Assembly: GCA_036346205.1 (NCBI GenBank)
Contig: JARFJB010000889.1
Coordinates: 1,927,001 to 1,991,000 of the forward strand
Origin: Vesta saturnalis
Taxonomy: Eukaryota > Arthropoda > Insecta > Coleoptera > Lampyridae
Direction: 5' to 3'
Length of the DNA: 64,000 nucleotides
Part shown: piece after piece, positions 10,270-22,300 of the stretch
Position numbering within the stretch: position 1 is the stretch's first letter
Layout of the letters: each line of letters starts with the position of its first letter
The notes under the pieces: model-generated
What the model saw: only the letters and a program-made list of their open reading frames with translations
What the model was told of the DNA's origin: nothing
Database searches by the model: none
Program-made: the position numbers and the translations under genes

Positions 10270-13200
10270 ATTATTGTTGTTTTTACAACGTTGCCTACCT
10301 TCATTATGAACGTAGTACAAGAGAGGTTGCATAATTACTCTAAAAAACGTATCGTTTCATTTAATTTACACTTTGTAGGTTGTTCCGCACTAATATTTAT
10401 AATGCCTTAATAATGCTCCAAATTATTTATATACCTCTTTATTTGCACATTTGGCTTTCAGTTATTCCCTAAGTAGTTTTGTACACGTTTTAATTTAATT
10501 AAAATTTGACTTACATCCAAACTGTAATTTCTTAATTGTAAAATATTTATTTTCTGCGTATTCCATTAAATACATTCAAAACATAATTCAATAATGCAAA
10601 ATAATATTGTGTTTTGACTGAATATCCTAATTAGAATATTTAACTTAACCAAATGTTTCCTATTTTACTCTTTGCGCGTAACTATTAATAATCCCTTGCA
10701 TTAAACATAACTCTTTTTATTTTTCCATTTTTCCAATTTGCGTGATTACAATTCAAAAGAAATGAAATGTTCATTGAAGCTTGTCTACTAGGAAGCTTCT
10801 AGACTGGGATCAGTATCAGAGGGTTTGAAGAGATATCGATGTTCAGCTACCGATAGGGTCAATTACATGGAAAATACCTGTACCGCAGTACCAAGGAAAA
10901 TGAGGGAACTATTAGTGGTCCATTGATGTTACGAAGGTAATTATACATCCATACATACATTTTGTTTTATTGGTGATTGTAATAAAGTGTGGTTTTTTAA
11001 TTGTATTTGTAAGGCGGATAAATACGCTTTCTTTGTTTACAGTTTAGCTTTGGAGCCCTTCAGGCGATTAAATTAATTTTTTTTAAATGTATTTACCCGT
11101 ACATTGGCCATATCATATTTTTATTCTAATTACGCTATACAAATTTACGTATTACAAATTTGTCAAATTTATGTGTAGGACGTTATTACTATTCATTTTG
11201 GTGTTATGTAAAATTAGGACACAATATATTATTTTGGGGAATTTGAAACTTGAAAGCGTCAACTCAAGTGATTGCAAGATTGAATGTGTTTCAACGTTTG
11301 TATCATCACGCCGATTGTTTATTTTAATTCTGTTCAATTTTATCATAATACACGAATAGTGTTATTCCTTTACAGTGTGTATATTATTATGACTTACTTT
11401 CCTTTATTACTGCTTTGTTATTAGTATTTACGTAAGGTCAAAAATCAAGATTAGATATTTTGTTTACATACAAGTTACCGAGTAGTTTATTTATTTTAAG
11501 GGGAATTTCGTTTTGCAACTACACAGCGACAACGTCCAATTACTTTCGTATTGTTTTGAGGAAAGCGTTAACATAACAATTTGCAAGAGATTTCTTGCTA
11601 GATAATTTACTATTTTGAGTTTTTGTTGATACAATTTCATTAAGAGAAAATTTATGAGATATAATGTAACGTAAACATAAAGTAAATAGATCGTTAACCG
11701 ATCATCTGTTATTAGCAAGTCAGTGTTTGCGAGTACGTGCAATTATTTTGAAGCTTTGTAGGAAATACCGTACCGGCTGTTAATTCATTGGAATACCTGG
11801 TTTGCGACAAAAACAAGGTAAGCAAGTTTTTTTGTTTGTTTTGAACTAGCTGTGGACCTTTATATTGACATTTATAAACATCCTGGCGCCCATATAATTT
11901 TGACAAACCCCTATTGTGTTTCACGTATTAAGAGCTATCCTAAACGCATAAATTAGTAGCACGCCCTCGCCCATTTTTCCACTGAGCTACCGGACCATCT
12001 CTTATCTGTTACTTTTGTTCTACTGCCATTTTCCCCCGTAACAAATTTCCAAAATTGCGAAAAAATAAAGTTGCTTATTATTGAATTATTTACCGATATA
12101 CCAATTTTCAGGTTCTTAGCAATTTTTATTTTTTATTTTTTTACCATTAATCATATTTAGGTTACTCCAATTTAAGCAAACTTGTATAAATATTTTTTTA
12201 TGCGTATTGGTACTTTTAAATGCATTTTTGTACTTGCTAATGTTCTACATTTGAATTAATTTGATGAAATAATTTGCATTAAGTGTAATGTAGTTTAATT
12301 GTTATATTTTTTAGTTCCTAAAAAATGTATGTGAAATAACATTTAATAGCTAAAATATATTTAAATGTCAAAAAAAATTTTATGCGTGTGTAGGTAGCGG
12401 ACCGCGGAAATTTCACTATTGTAATAAACGTTTGTCAAATCACCATTGTTACCGCGATAGAAAAGATAATTAATTGATTTTTAATATCTTGATAATACGT
12501 CGTAATTTGCTAATGTTTTCAATATATTTCATTTATATATTTTTATGTAAGAAATGTGAGAATGTATTTAACTGATATTTGGCTAGGGTTGAGAAACACA
12601 TGTTGGGGTTTGAGTAGCAGATGTACGCTTAAAACTGTTTTACTGAAGGGGCGTAACGAATCATTGGAATTTCTTATGCGCCGATTCTTAATGTAAAAAT
12701 GTCACTAGTTTAGTAACTAATTGTGTCGGTACCGACCGCGATCGAAAGATATTTTGTTTGTTACTTGGAAACTCGAGAGCTAAATGTAGGACTTGTTACG
12801 GACGAATACATATTTTTAAAATTAAGATGTCGTGCAATGATTAATATGAAACTGTTCCAACGTAAATTAATGTTTCTTTTTTTTATATTACTTTTGAAAA
12901 ATGGGGGTTGATTGCGGGAGTAAAGATAGTTAGAAATCGGGAAAGAAGGCAGTTACGGTTAGAGTGTCAATCGACGCAGATCGATTTGGAGTTAATTAAA
13001 TACCTTCACTGTAAACTGTTTGTCTTTAAAATATTGCGTGAGTGTACATTTTCTTTTGAATTAGCCAACACTAATTTGTCTTTTCTTTCGTGTGATAGTT
13101 TTAATGTGTTTTTCAAATATTAATCTATAAATAACAGTCAGTCTTTTTGAAGTTAAACCGTGTATGTTAACACTTTGTGTCTGTGATCAATTAAAGGAAT

Positions 13201-14570
13201 ATATATTCAAGTGTAAGTAGGTATTTTTATATAAATTAATGCAGCAAATGATTCTACAAGCCTATATAAGCTATTAAAGATCGAGCATTGTCTTGCAAAG
13301 GTATCTTATTCGCACTCGGGCTCCTTAAGCTCAAAGCTATTAAAATGAAAAAGAGTACTGGGCTCCCACACTCTGGTATTGGTGTGAATTAGCATTGTTG
13401 GTTGTTGTTTATATTTATATTCGTATAGAAGTGAAGCATGAGCGAACGGGTACAGGATACCGCTCTGGTTATTAATTGTAATGTGCAATTGCCGAGTGTG
13501 TACATACTCCCGGGCTCAGATGACCATTAAACACCTCGAATTTTATTTTCATTGTTGTAACCTGAGAAAGGAGCGCTGTATTTTTCCAACGCCCTCAAAT
13601 TTATATGTCGGTCACGATGTGGTGATCTTTTTATAACTTACCCTTGTAAGGCTTTGTTTTAATGAGATTCTTTTTGTATCAGTTTTGAAGCAGAATTATT
13701 TGCATGCGAACTAATTTCTCTTTATACGTAATTTCTTGTAACTGGACTTATGTATTTTGTGCTTTAGTGAGCACTAAACAATTGTGTGCGTGTAAATTCC
13801 TTATCTATTTCCTTTGTCCTTGCCTTTACCTTACTATCACCTGTGCAATTTTACTGTTGTATTTTATATGTACCGTAATTTGCTTTATTGTTTTATCCGC
13901 TTATTTACTTAAAGACCGGCATGATTGGTTTAAAAGGGCCACATGTTTGGTATTACGATTTTTATTTTGATTATTTATAACACAATTGTGAGTGTGACTA
14001 CATGGGGTTTCTTTTTTTTTTATTGTGTTTCTGTGTAACTAAACTACTTTTTAATCATTTTCTCTTAATATTATAATTTTGTACGCACTTTAACCTGATT
14101 TAATGGTATTTTTGTATATATTTAACATTTTTTTTGTTTGTTTTTTTTGTGTCATTTGATTTGTTAATGTACTTGTGCAATTACTTATTTATGAATAAAG
14201 TGGGTTTTATTGGTGGTTCTTTCCCACAATGGTGTATTAACGGGCTGAACCATCGCTGCGCAAAACTCGTTTATTTTGATTTGAATAGTTTCATTTGTTT
14301 TATCTGCCTCTCATGATGCAACTCGTACCTCATCCAGCCCATCTAATTCAGATAGCACAACGTACCTACCACTAGACGGTCACTTCGTTTGATCAGACTT
14401 GAGATTTGCGAGGAATTAAATATTAGGCTTAATTATTGCTAGGAAAGTCAAAGTAAGGCAGGCAGTTAATTTGAGTAATAGTAACATTATTGTCAGTCAA
14501 GTCAAGATCACTTAGCTTAAATTGTAGTAGCCTAAAAGCGACTTGGTTATACAACAACATTAAATTAAAA
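10270..14570. other. Long non-coding A/T-rich interval
   Basis: Several 60-90-codon frames occur (11087, 12723, 12908, 13704, 14134 and minus-strand ones). All are low-complexity, Leu/Phe/Ile/Tyr-rich translations of A/T-rich DNA without family motifs. I see no gene. An isolated higher-complexity patch lies at 10776-10940. Confidence 0.6.
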
Positions 14571-14573
14571 ATT

Positions 14574-14690
14574 TAAAAAACCCCGGATACAAAAGAAACC
14601 TCTAAAAAGTAAACAAAGTTTCTTGAATCAGAGCTAAGAACAATCTCGATCAAGCAACATTTCAAACAAACAAAAGAAAATAAATCAAAG
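14574..14690 (+). mobile_element. Fragment of an RTE-like LINE 3' tail (copy A)
   Basis: The segment CTTGAATCAGAGCTAAGAAC followed by ATCTCGATCAAGCAACATTT matches, unit for unit, the stretch at 15097-15150. It lacks the terminal part seen there. From memory, this is the style of insect RTE-type LINE 3' untranslated tails. No database match was made. Confidence 0.45.
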
Positions 14691-14767
14691 CCTCTAATAA
14701 AAAGTAAAAAAAAACCTCTACATCAATTAGAAAAGAACTGAACATATTTTTTGGGATAATATAGCTA

Positions 14768-14853
14768 GTGTTATGATTATCATCGATGATATCTCGAGTT
14801 AAAACGATTCTAAAGGTTTTACGAGTGGTATCATCGGTTATTAATCATAACAC
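14768..14853. repeat. Hairpin element (MITE-like)
   Basis: 14768-14798 and 14822-14853 are imperfect inverted repeats that begin and end with GTGTTATGATTA / TAATCATAACAC. The loop is short. It sits between the two LINE-tail fragments. Confidence 0.6.
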
Positions 14854-15091
14854 GTGTTATATTTGGTAAGAGAATATAATGAACGTTAATAGAAAATATA
14901 TTTTTTAAAGTCTACAATTTTAAACGATTTGTCACTTTGACAGCAATCTATTTTATTCATTAAAGTCATGTGACAGTCAACATGCGGTGATAAAATTTTC
15001 ACCGATTTGATAGCCAATTCTGCGATTTTGTTTTTGTATTTTAACCAATGAAAGTAATCAAAAATGTACCATGTGACATGTGAGTTATATT

Positions 15092-15254
15092 CTCTTGAAT
15101 TATAGCTAAGATTACTCTTGATCAACTCACTTTTCAAAAAAAAAACTAAATCAAAATCGGATCCTCCGTTTGAGAGGTACGATGTCACAGACAGATACAC
15201 AGATACACACGTTAAACTTATAACACCCCTCTTTTTTTTGTCGGGGATTAAAAA
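15092..15254 (+). mobile_element. RTE-like LINE 3' tail (copy B)
   Basis: The tail runs from the ATAGCTAAGATTACTCTTG segment through TCCGTTTGAGAGGTACGATG and repeated CAGATACACA. It ends in AACTTATAACACCCCTC, a T run and GTCGGGGATTAAAAAA. This A-rich, G-run ending is typical of RTE-type LINE tails and their SINEs in insects. No open reading frame of the element is present. Confidence 0.5.
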
Positions 15255-15849
15255 ATGTAAAAAATTAGTGCCATTCTTTGCAGTTTGTTGTAAAAAATGT
15301 TATTTGTTATCATTTTTCAAGCAAAAGCTGATGGTAAAGTCAAAATGTATCTAAAGCAATTTGAAAAAATCCCTTATGATGCGGACTTAATGTGTGACTG
15401 TATAATAAAATTTGCTGTCCTAATTTAACTGCATGTCTATTTTTAATGTTTATTTTTAACTCTTTACACACCTTTATGTACTACTGACATCCATTTTTTT
15501 CTACTCAAGTGTTAATTTACCTTTTATATAAATTATAGGTCACTCTTTGGGGTAAGATGAATATCATTTCAGGTTTTTTCTCGCAGCTTCACAGGAATAT
15601 TTTCGCAGGAGTATTGTTCAGCAGAAAAAATTCTTGATATTTGGGAGTAGAGTTTAGGCTTATAATTAAAATAAAAGATTACTTTTCACCAAAATACCCA
15701 TCGATGAGACACTGCCTCTACTTGGAAAAATAAAAGGCCACGTGTTCCATTCCCTTCCCAAGGAGGAGGTCGGGCTGCTTGAGCAATCCAATCTCCTTCT
15801 GCCACAATCACGGATTCCCAACATGCATACAAACATAACGTATATATGC
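15255..15849. other. Non-coding interval
   Basis: No supported gene. The 15680-15850 part is less A/T-rich and may be the body or tail of the SINE that follows. Confidence 0.4.
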
Positions 15850-16105
15850 ATAGTGGGATTAAGGATGGGTGGTGTCAGGGTAGGATAGGAAGGAACGGAA
15901 TTAGAGCTCTGAGGTGGGAGCTACTACCCCAACAATCGGCTAAATAACCGCACATGGTGTGCGTATACGCAGTGACCATGCCGCTACATGTGTATTAGGA
16001 AAACCCCATGAAAAAACGGTAAAGGGAATCGAACCCATTACCTACCGAATGCTAAGCAGGTTGTGTTACCACTACTCTTATCTGGCTTGAACAACACCTT
16101 CATAG
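15850..16105 (-). mobile_element. tRNA-Ala-derived SINE
   Basis: Read on the minus strand, GGGTTCGATTCCC (16024-16036) is a near-perfect RNA polymerase III B box. Upstream, CTGCTTAGCATTCGG matches a tRNA-Ala(AGC) anticodon arm, and TAAGAGTAGTGGTAAC is a decayed A box. No acceptor stem closes, so it is not a tRNA gene. A GC-richer body extends towards 15850. The 3' border and target duplication were not identified. Confidence 0.65.
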
Positions 16106-17628
16106 ATAAATAGTGCGCTTATGGAGCTCAGTGTGAAAAATAGTTTTCACCTCTTCCTTCTATAAAAGTTGCAAATATTACATAGAACCGTTCAAAACAA
16201 GTTTCTAAGTTAAAACCAAATTGCTACGTTTCATGTGTGCATGCCACTTCTGTTATGTAGCTTTACGGACCACAAACACTAACTGAAACATTATAGCATA
16301 TGTAAACTACACAGGGGGTGCACATATTAACACAATCACGCGTGCAACAGGTAGTCCTGTATTTTATCATACTGCAAAGTGTTCGTTCACAAAGTCGGTA
16401 ACCTATTGAGCACACACAACATAAAGCTAGTTACCGATGAAGTTAAAAACTTTAAGTGTCTATGCAATCTTTTGTTTATGTAGGCAGTTACATAGGGCAA
16501 ACTAGACAATTACAGTATGGCGAACAAAGAAGCATATAGATGATTGCAAATATATGTACATAAGTATTACTCATGATCAATATTAGCATTGATAACCTGA
16601 GAATACCCGTCCAATACTTGAACTTACCGATTCGTAAACTGAAAGTTTGATATTCTAAAAATAATGACAGTTACCGTAAATTTCCTTCCGTGGATCAAAC
16701 TCAAATTAAAAGCGTTTCACATAACTTATACGACGAACACTACCTGCTGGAGTATTAGAAATACTTCTTCCTCTTACCTCACCTTTGTTACTCCGAAGAT
16801 GGTAGATGTAATTGATTAAGAAGGATTAGTTTGTAAAATTCACAAACTGAATATACTTTTGGCATGACTAACCTGCTTAGCCCACTATCAATGCAAACAT
16901 ATGATTATGTAAATCTTTTACCATTTCACTGTACAATTTCTTTTAAATAAAATTAATTATTTATTTCTCTACGCGTTTCAATACAACATGTATCATTATC
17001 AAGAGAAAATACATAAGATAATAATAAATAGTCATGGTGACAAGTCATCAAGGTAAAACTGCAAACTTGTAAATTATAATTCTATATTTAAAGTATCTCT
17101 TAACGGTGAGGCCATAGGATCAACATGTTCGTTAATTAAGGGCACATTCTGTTAATGCTTGCAAAACATCCAATTTGTTTTTTTTTCTGTTACACAATTG
17201 TACAATTTTAATAATGTTCATAAGATGATCCTTTACTATTAAATGTTTGGCATAATTTGATTTGTCTGTGTGGTTATGTTTGTAACATTTAATGTGTTCT
17301 TTGTATCTAGTGTTTCAGTTCCTAAGTATTTGTCCACTATAAACAGAATTACAGAAAGTGCAATTGAATCGGTATATACCCGATTTCAAAATATCGTTAT
17401 TCGAATCTCATTAAATAAACATTTAAGTATTAGTTTTGAAAGCTACTCTGTACTTCTTGTTGTTTTGATATATGTGACCTACTTTTTCTGATATTATTCC
17501 AAAATATGAAATTGATATATTTTCTGTCGGTTCTGTGTTAACTAGGTAAATCTTTTTGATAGATAATTCGTACTCCTGATTTTTAACTAACGTGTTTATC
17601 GTGTTTGTTTTATAATTGATTAATTTAT
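16106..17628. other. Non-coding A/T-rich interval
   Basis: Nothing recognisable. The short frame at 17270 has no motif. Confidence 0.6.
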
Positions 17629-17629
17629 T

Positions 17630-18000
17630 CATTTGAGCCAAATCTAAATTTTTCGATATTAAGGGACATAAAATTTAAAGAATTTGTTTTCCTAATTAAT
17701 ACGTTTTAGAGTTGAAATCAATAAAAACAATTAACCTTTTCTTTATTCTCTCAGTTTATGGGACACACTATTAATCCAACATCGTATCTAGGTCCAAATA
17801 TTAACACCCTGTATATCTGAATTTTGAAACAGATAAAGCCACGTTACCTTACATGTCCGGTCCACATATAATTTTGTTACCTATTAATTTGAGTTAAATC
17901 TAAATATGTTGATAACAGGGGTACAAAATTTAAAGAATTTTTTTTTGGTTAATACATTTTTTTGATCAATAGAATAATACGGTTTTATTATTTTCCTTGT
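17630..18000. repeat. Two diverged direct repeats about 255 bp apart
   Basis: 17633-17750 and 17888-18000 share TTTGAG..AAATCTAAAT, GAT..., AAAATTTAAAGAATTT and a following TTAATAC segment. ACACCCTGTATAT at 17805 between them resembles a mariner-type terminus. Confidence 0.5.
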
Positions 18001-18164
18001 TTGTGTGTCGTAATATTAATAAAAAACGTATTTAGGAGAAAATGTTAAGAGACGACTTATCTGTGATCAGACGAAATCTTATTTTATTAAGAGAGAACAA
18101 AAATGGATTGAACAAAATGGGCGCCACTTTGAGCAATTGTGATAAATTTTCAACTTTGTTAGGG

Positions 18165-18365
18165 TTGTAATAAAATACTTATCTTTTTTGGGTTTTTTAG
18201 TAGTGTATGTTAAATTGTGCAATCTAAACATTTCGATTCAAAGCTGTAAGTGTTATCGAAACGTTTAGATAGTATAATTTAACATACACCATTAAAAAAC
18301 CCAAAAAAGATAAGTATTTTAATATGTGTAACAATGGTGAAAGTTCACATTTTCATATTGTTAGG
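18165..18365. repeat. Hairpin member of the dispersed repeat family
   Basis: 18171-18228 and 18266-18325 form an inverted repeat of about 55 bp (AAAATACTTATCTTTTTTGG ... inverse). The right arm plus GTAAGTGTTATCGAAACGTT is almost the same as 7222-7300. The 5' strand of the hammerhead-like stem is missing here. Confidence 0.7.
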
Positions 18366-18949
18366 GTTATATTTTGAAGTTTAATTCATTTTTGGTTTTC
18401 AATTCCACTTTTTGGAATTAAATTTAAACTTTTTTGAAACGTGAATGTTTTCTCTTTTTCACTCTTTTGTTTAACATGTATAACAAACGTTATCATAATT
18501 TCGTTACACATGAAGGGCGTTTGAAAGTTAGTAATTGAAATTAATATTTCATCCCAAATACGTTTTGCATGAAGATTATGACCCACAAATTAAGATAATA
18601 ATAAAATGATTAATGATTAAATTGAACACAACTCACAAATTGCTTAATTAGGAACAAATATATTTTTTGCCCCCTATTATCGAAATATTTAGGTTTAGCC
18701 CAAATTAATAACTAGCAAAAATGTTTGCGAAAATACTAAAGACATATTTTTTCTCCTCTTTTCAAATATGCAAATAAATTTTTAAAATATACAGAATGTT
18801 GTTTTCAGCAAATCACATTTGTTAATTTTTTCCGGGCGTGAAAGACGCTTTTTATTTATACTATATTTGGTACGATATTTGACGACGAATTTGACTTCAT
18901 AATAGCTTGCAGTGACTTCCCTTACTTTAATTCCTATCTCTCGCGTCAC
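18366..18949. other. Non-coding A/T-rich interval
   Basis: Nothing recognisable. Confidence 0.6.
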
Positions 18950-19850
18950 TCTCGTTCCAACTCTTATTCCTTTCAGGTTCCCGATGTCCCAGGACGTGCG
19001 CCGTCAAAAAAGTGTACACGGGTGTGGCAAGCCTGGGATGTCCTAACTGTGGACGTCTGAGCGCTAGCTCTCGCCTAATACCGCAACCGCAAGCTGAACT
19101 TCAGAGACTCTAGCAGGGTATGACTAGAGAACGTTGTTCATGGAGCGGAGGAGGGTCCTGGCTTAATCGCCTGGACCAAGAAGACAAAACCTCAATAAAC
19201 ATCCTAAATCCTAGCGTGGAGCGGGTCAGGCCAAGGGATGCGTGACTGTATAGAAGATCCGCCACTACTGACCCCACCTCGGGGCACCAGATGCCACCCA
19301 GCTGCATTTATTCACTTTCCACGGTAGCAGGAGGCTCCTATCGTGGTGACCCTTCTTTCTCCATACTCGTGGGAACAACCTGTACCACAATGTATTAGAA
19401 AAAGTCCAAGAAGAGGATCTTGCCTTCTTACATACCTGAGACAAGGGGATCAGATACACCTGATGGACCTCCGCCTAATGTGCCAGGAGAAAGTTTGATT
19501 ACTGCAGGAATGGACAACTTTGGACTGCAGACCAAAAAGCTGTCAGGAGCGCAAGACGCGAGCTAGAGGAGCAGAGAAGGAGAAGTTGGGTACTTGGACC
19601 AAATCCAAGCCGACCGCCTCCCAAGCAAGAAGGTTAGGTGTGGAAAGAGAGAGGGAACTCCAAGCGACCTCGATGAAATTCTTCCACTCTTACAACGAAT
19701 TTCCCAAAGAACTAAGGTTGGCGATGGTCAACAAACGCCATCGGGATGAAATTGTTGAGCAAGGGTAATCGGACCTGCTCATCAACAATTTAAAAGCTCA
19801 TGTAGGGTACACGAGAGGTGCAGTATGGATCACGTGTGTAAACGACTTGA
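18950..19850 (+). mobile_element. GC-richer island, probable LINE ORF1 remnant
   Basis: Base composition rises sharply to near 50% G+C over about 900 bp, against about 30% on both sides. This suggests relatively recent insertion of a retroelement. The best coding signal is at 19480-19768. One frame reads G-L-Q-T-K-K-L-S-G-A-Q; the next carries a basic stretch, then F-F-H-S-Y-N-E-F-P-K-E-L and a stop at 19768. The K-K-L-S-G-A-Q phrase recalls insect retroelement ORF1 proteins with DUF4780. A frameshift separates the two halves. The longer minus-strand frames at 19110-19459 look like shadows. Family identity is uncertain. Confidence 0.35.
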
Positions 19851-21464
19851 CCAAGGACTTTGTTGTAATTAATCTAAAATGCTTTAAATGTTGATTACTG
19901 AGAACCACCTCAGAGTTTCCTATATACCGGTAACGTATGTATAAATATCAGATTTAAGAACTATTCATATAAAAAATAAGATGTAGAAAATGTCAATAAC
20001 TGTGTGATTAATGTAATTAGGAGGAGATTTTAGCTTTTTTCACTTGATATTATTACTTGGAGGTATACAATTATTACTTCCTTACTAGGAGTTATTGTGA
20101 TGTTTGAATTCTAATCGTACGTTAATTATATCTTTTCTCATAATCTAGATATAAGCGTGACGTTTTTGAGTTTTATTCTAAATTAATTCATTCCCTTTAA
20201 TCCAACCGGAATGATTTACATAATGGAATTCCCTTAGCTACAACATTATGAATGTTGATCTATGGTTTGTTTCATATATCACATTTTCATCATAATAGGA
20301 ATACTGATTAGACATGAAATTAAGCATTATTACAATATTAGAATACGAGTATATGTTTCATTGTTTGAAAATATTGAATTAGTCCTACAAAATAGGCATT
20401 AATTAATGTGGCATGTCGGCTTTCTAACAATCCTGGCTTTTGTATTAAAATGTGAATATTATATGTACTGAATATTTTCGTAATACCGTCTATACCTTAT
20501 TTCCGAATATATGTAATGTATGTTACTAGTTATTACTAAAAAGTTTTAAAGTTATATTTTTATAACGTATTAACATTTTATTTGTACTGTCTATTTTTGT
20601 TACATAAAGATATTAACCTTTCATGTTCTACATCCAGTGTGTCAGTGCATCCCACCAGAAGTAATATCTTGTCGTAACTTGCGGCCCTAATTTAGACACA
20701 CAAAACTTTTGATACATTTCGTACTCCCAACATACACATAACATGCCAACCTCCTTACAGAAGGGAAGTCGTTTTTGTTCATTTGTAATTAACGTGGTAG
20801 TAACATTATAAGTAAACTCAAAGATAATTGATTCAGTAAAATTTATTGGATTAAATAGTTTTTAACTTCGTATTCTGAAGTTGTCACATTTTTAATGCTG
20901 CAAAATAGGTCCTTTGTATTCAAATTCTACTTTAAAATTTGCATGCACTTTGATTGAAAGTAGTTTATAATTACGGTTGTGGTGTAATAAAGTTGGAAAT
21001 CGGGAAATATTCTTGTTTTAAAACAGATTAAATGTGTTTGCTGCATGTACGTCTATATTATATAAAAATTCATCGTTACTCTTTTTAGTTTAATTTTCAG
21101 ATTTGAAATACATAATTTTTCTAAAACAATCATGGACATAAGCGTTTCCCGGTTTTTGTGTGGGTCGTGCTAAAAAAAGTATTAAACTTGTAATTTTTTC
21201 TTATGTTTGGCTCATATCTGTGCTTAAAGTGGATAATTTGATACGTTGGCTTTAGTGTTTGTTCCTAATCCATAACCCCCATCGCCGACTTGTGATGTAA
21301 ATGGTCCTTAGGGATGACCATTTGTCACCGCTCACCGGGTGTAAGAATTTTAAGTAAGGTAAGTCAGATAATTTTGGATTTTAAAAGTCAAAAGATTTAA
21401 AATGTTTCGTTTTCACATTGAGGATTGAGATTTTATAGAAGTTTCTTTTCTTTTTTTTTCGATG
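19851..21464. other. Non-coding A/T-rich interval
   Basis: No gene or repeat recognised. Confidence 0.6.
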
Positions 21465-22300
21465 TACCGGGTGGCCAACTAAGAACGGCCGTCGGCCATA
21501 TCTCAGGAATGGATTATATCACAGGTTCGGGAAACAAAAGCGGCCTCGAGAAACGCCTGGAAATTATTTTCAGAATTATAGGTCCACCGCTAGAGGGCGT
21601 ATTTGACAGTTAAAATTTTAAAAAGCAAAATTTTTCAAAATTTACTCAATTAAGGGGCATATTTAATATTATAATCAGATTCCTCGACAAATTCTGCATA
21701 TTTTTTATTTGACAAGTTTTAGTCTATCTCTTCAAATAAGGGGGGCTTGTTATGAAAAAACGCCTTTAATTCAGGTTCTATCGGCATAAACGAGATCTTT
21801 TATTCGCCCCCACAAATAAAAATCTAAACAAGTTAGGTCTGGAGACCTTGGTGGCCAAATAAATAAACTTCCACGTCGTATCCACCTTTCAGGGTATGAT
21901 TGACTTAAGAAATTCCGAACATCTCTAGAATAATGTGCCGGACACCCATCATGTTGCAAGAACATGTCACGACGAATGGCCAAGGGTATGTCTTCTAAAA
22001 GAAGTGGCAATTCGTTGCTTAAAAAATCTAAATATCTTTCTCCATTAACAGTCTCATAAAAAAAAATGCCCCAATTAGATTCCTCGACAAATTCTGCATA
22101 TTTCTTATTTGACAAGTTTTAGTCTATCTCTTCAAATAAGGGGTTGGGGAGAGTGGGAACCTTGTTACGAAAAAACGCCTTTAATTCAGGTTCTGCTTGA
22201 CCGATTTTAATAAACTTGATGTTGTTTGAAAGAGCTTTTGCTAAACAATAGAAAATTTGTAAATTTGAAACAATCTGATTAATAAGATAAATGTTAACGG
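21465..22300 (-). mobile_element. 5'-truncated, rearranged mariner-like element
   Basis: The 3' end TACCGGGTGGCCAACTAAGA at 21465 matches both ends of the element at 23872-26393. Inside, a 68-bp TIR segment is present twice in direct orientation (21677-21744 and 22077-22144), with a transposase fragment between the copies. No second terminus exists. The element stops close to where the left palindrome arm begins (22343). Confidence 0.8.
21771..22115 (-). pseudogene. Mariner-like transposase fragment
   Basis: This 114-codon frame covers the second half of the DDE domain. It has E-T-V-N-G-E-R-Y, L-Q-H-D-G-C-P-A-H-Y with the second catalytic Asp, and W-P-P-R-S-P-D-L-T-C-L-D-F-Y-L-W-G with the third, 41 residues apart. 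It is nearly identical to the matching part of the transposase at 25028-25759. The first catalytic Asp and everything N-terminal are missing. The opening residues of the frame are translated TIR, not transposase. The C-terminus breaks at V-Y-A-D-R, directly into TIR sequence. Confidence 0.85.

Noticed and set aside
11940..12010. tRNA-like A box on the minus strand (GGTCCGGTAGCTCAGTGG)
   Set aside because: No B box, anticodon arm or acceptor stem follows, so it is at most a tRNA scrap.
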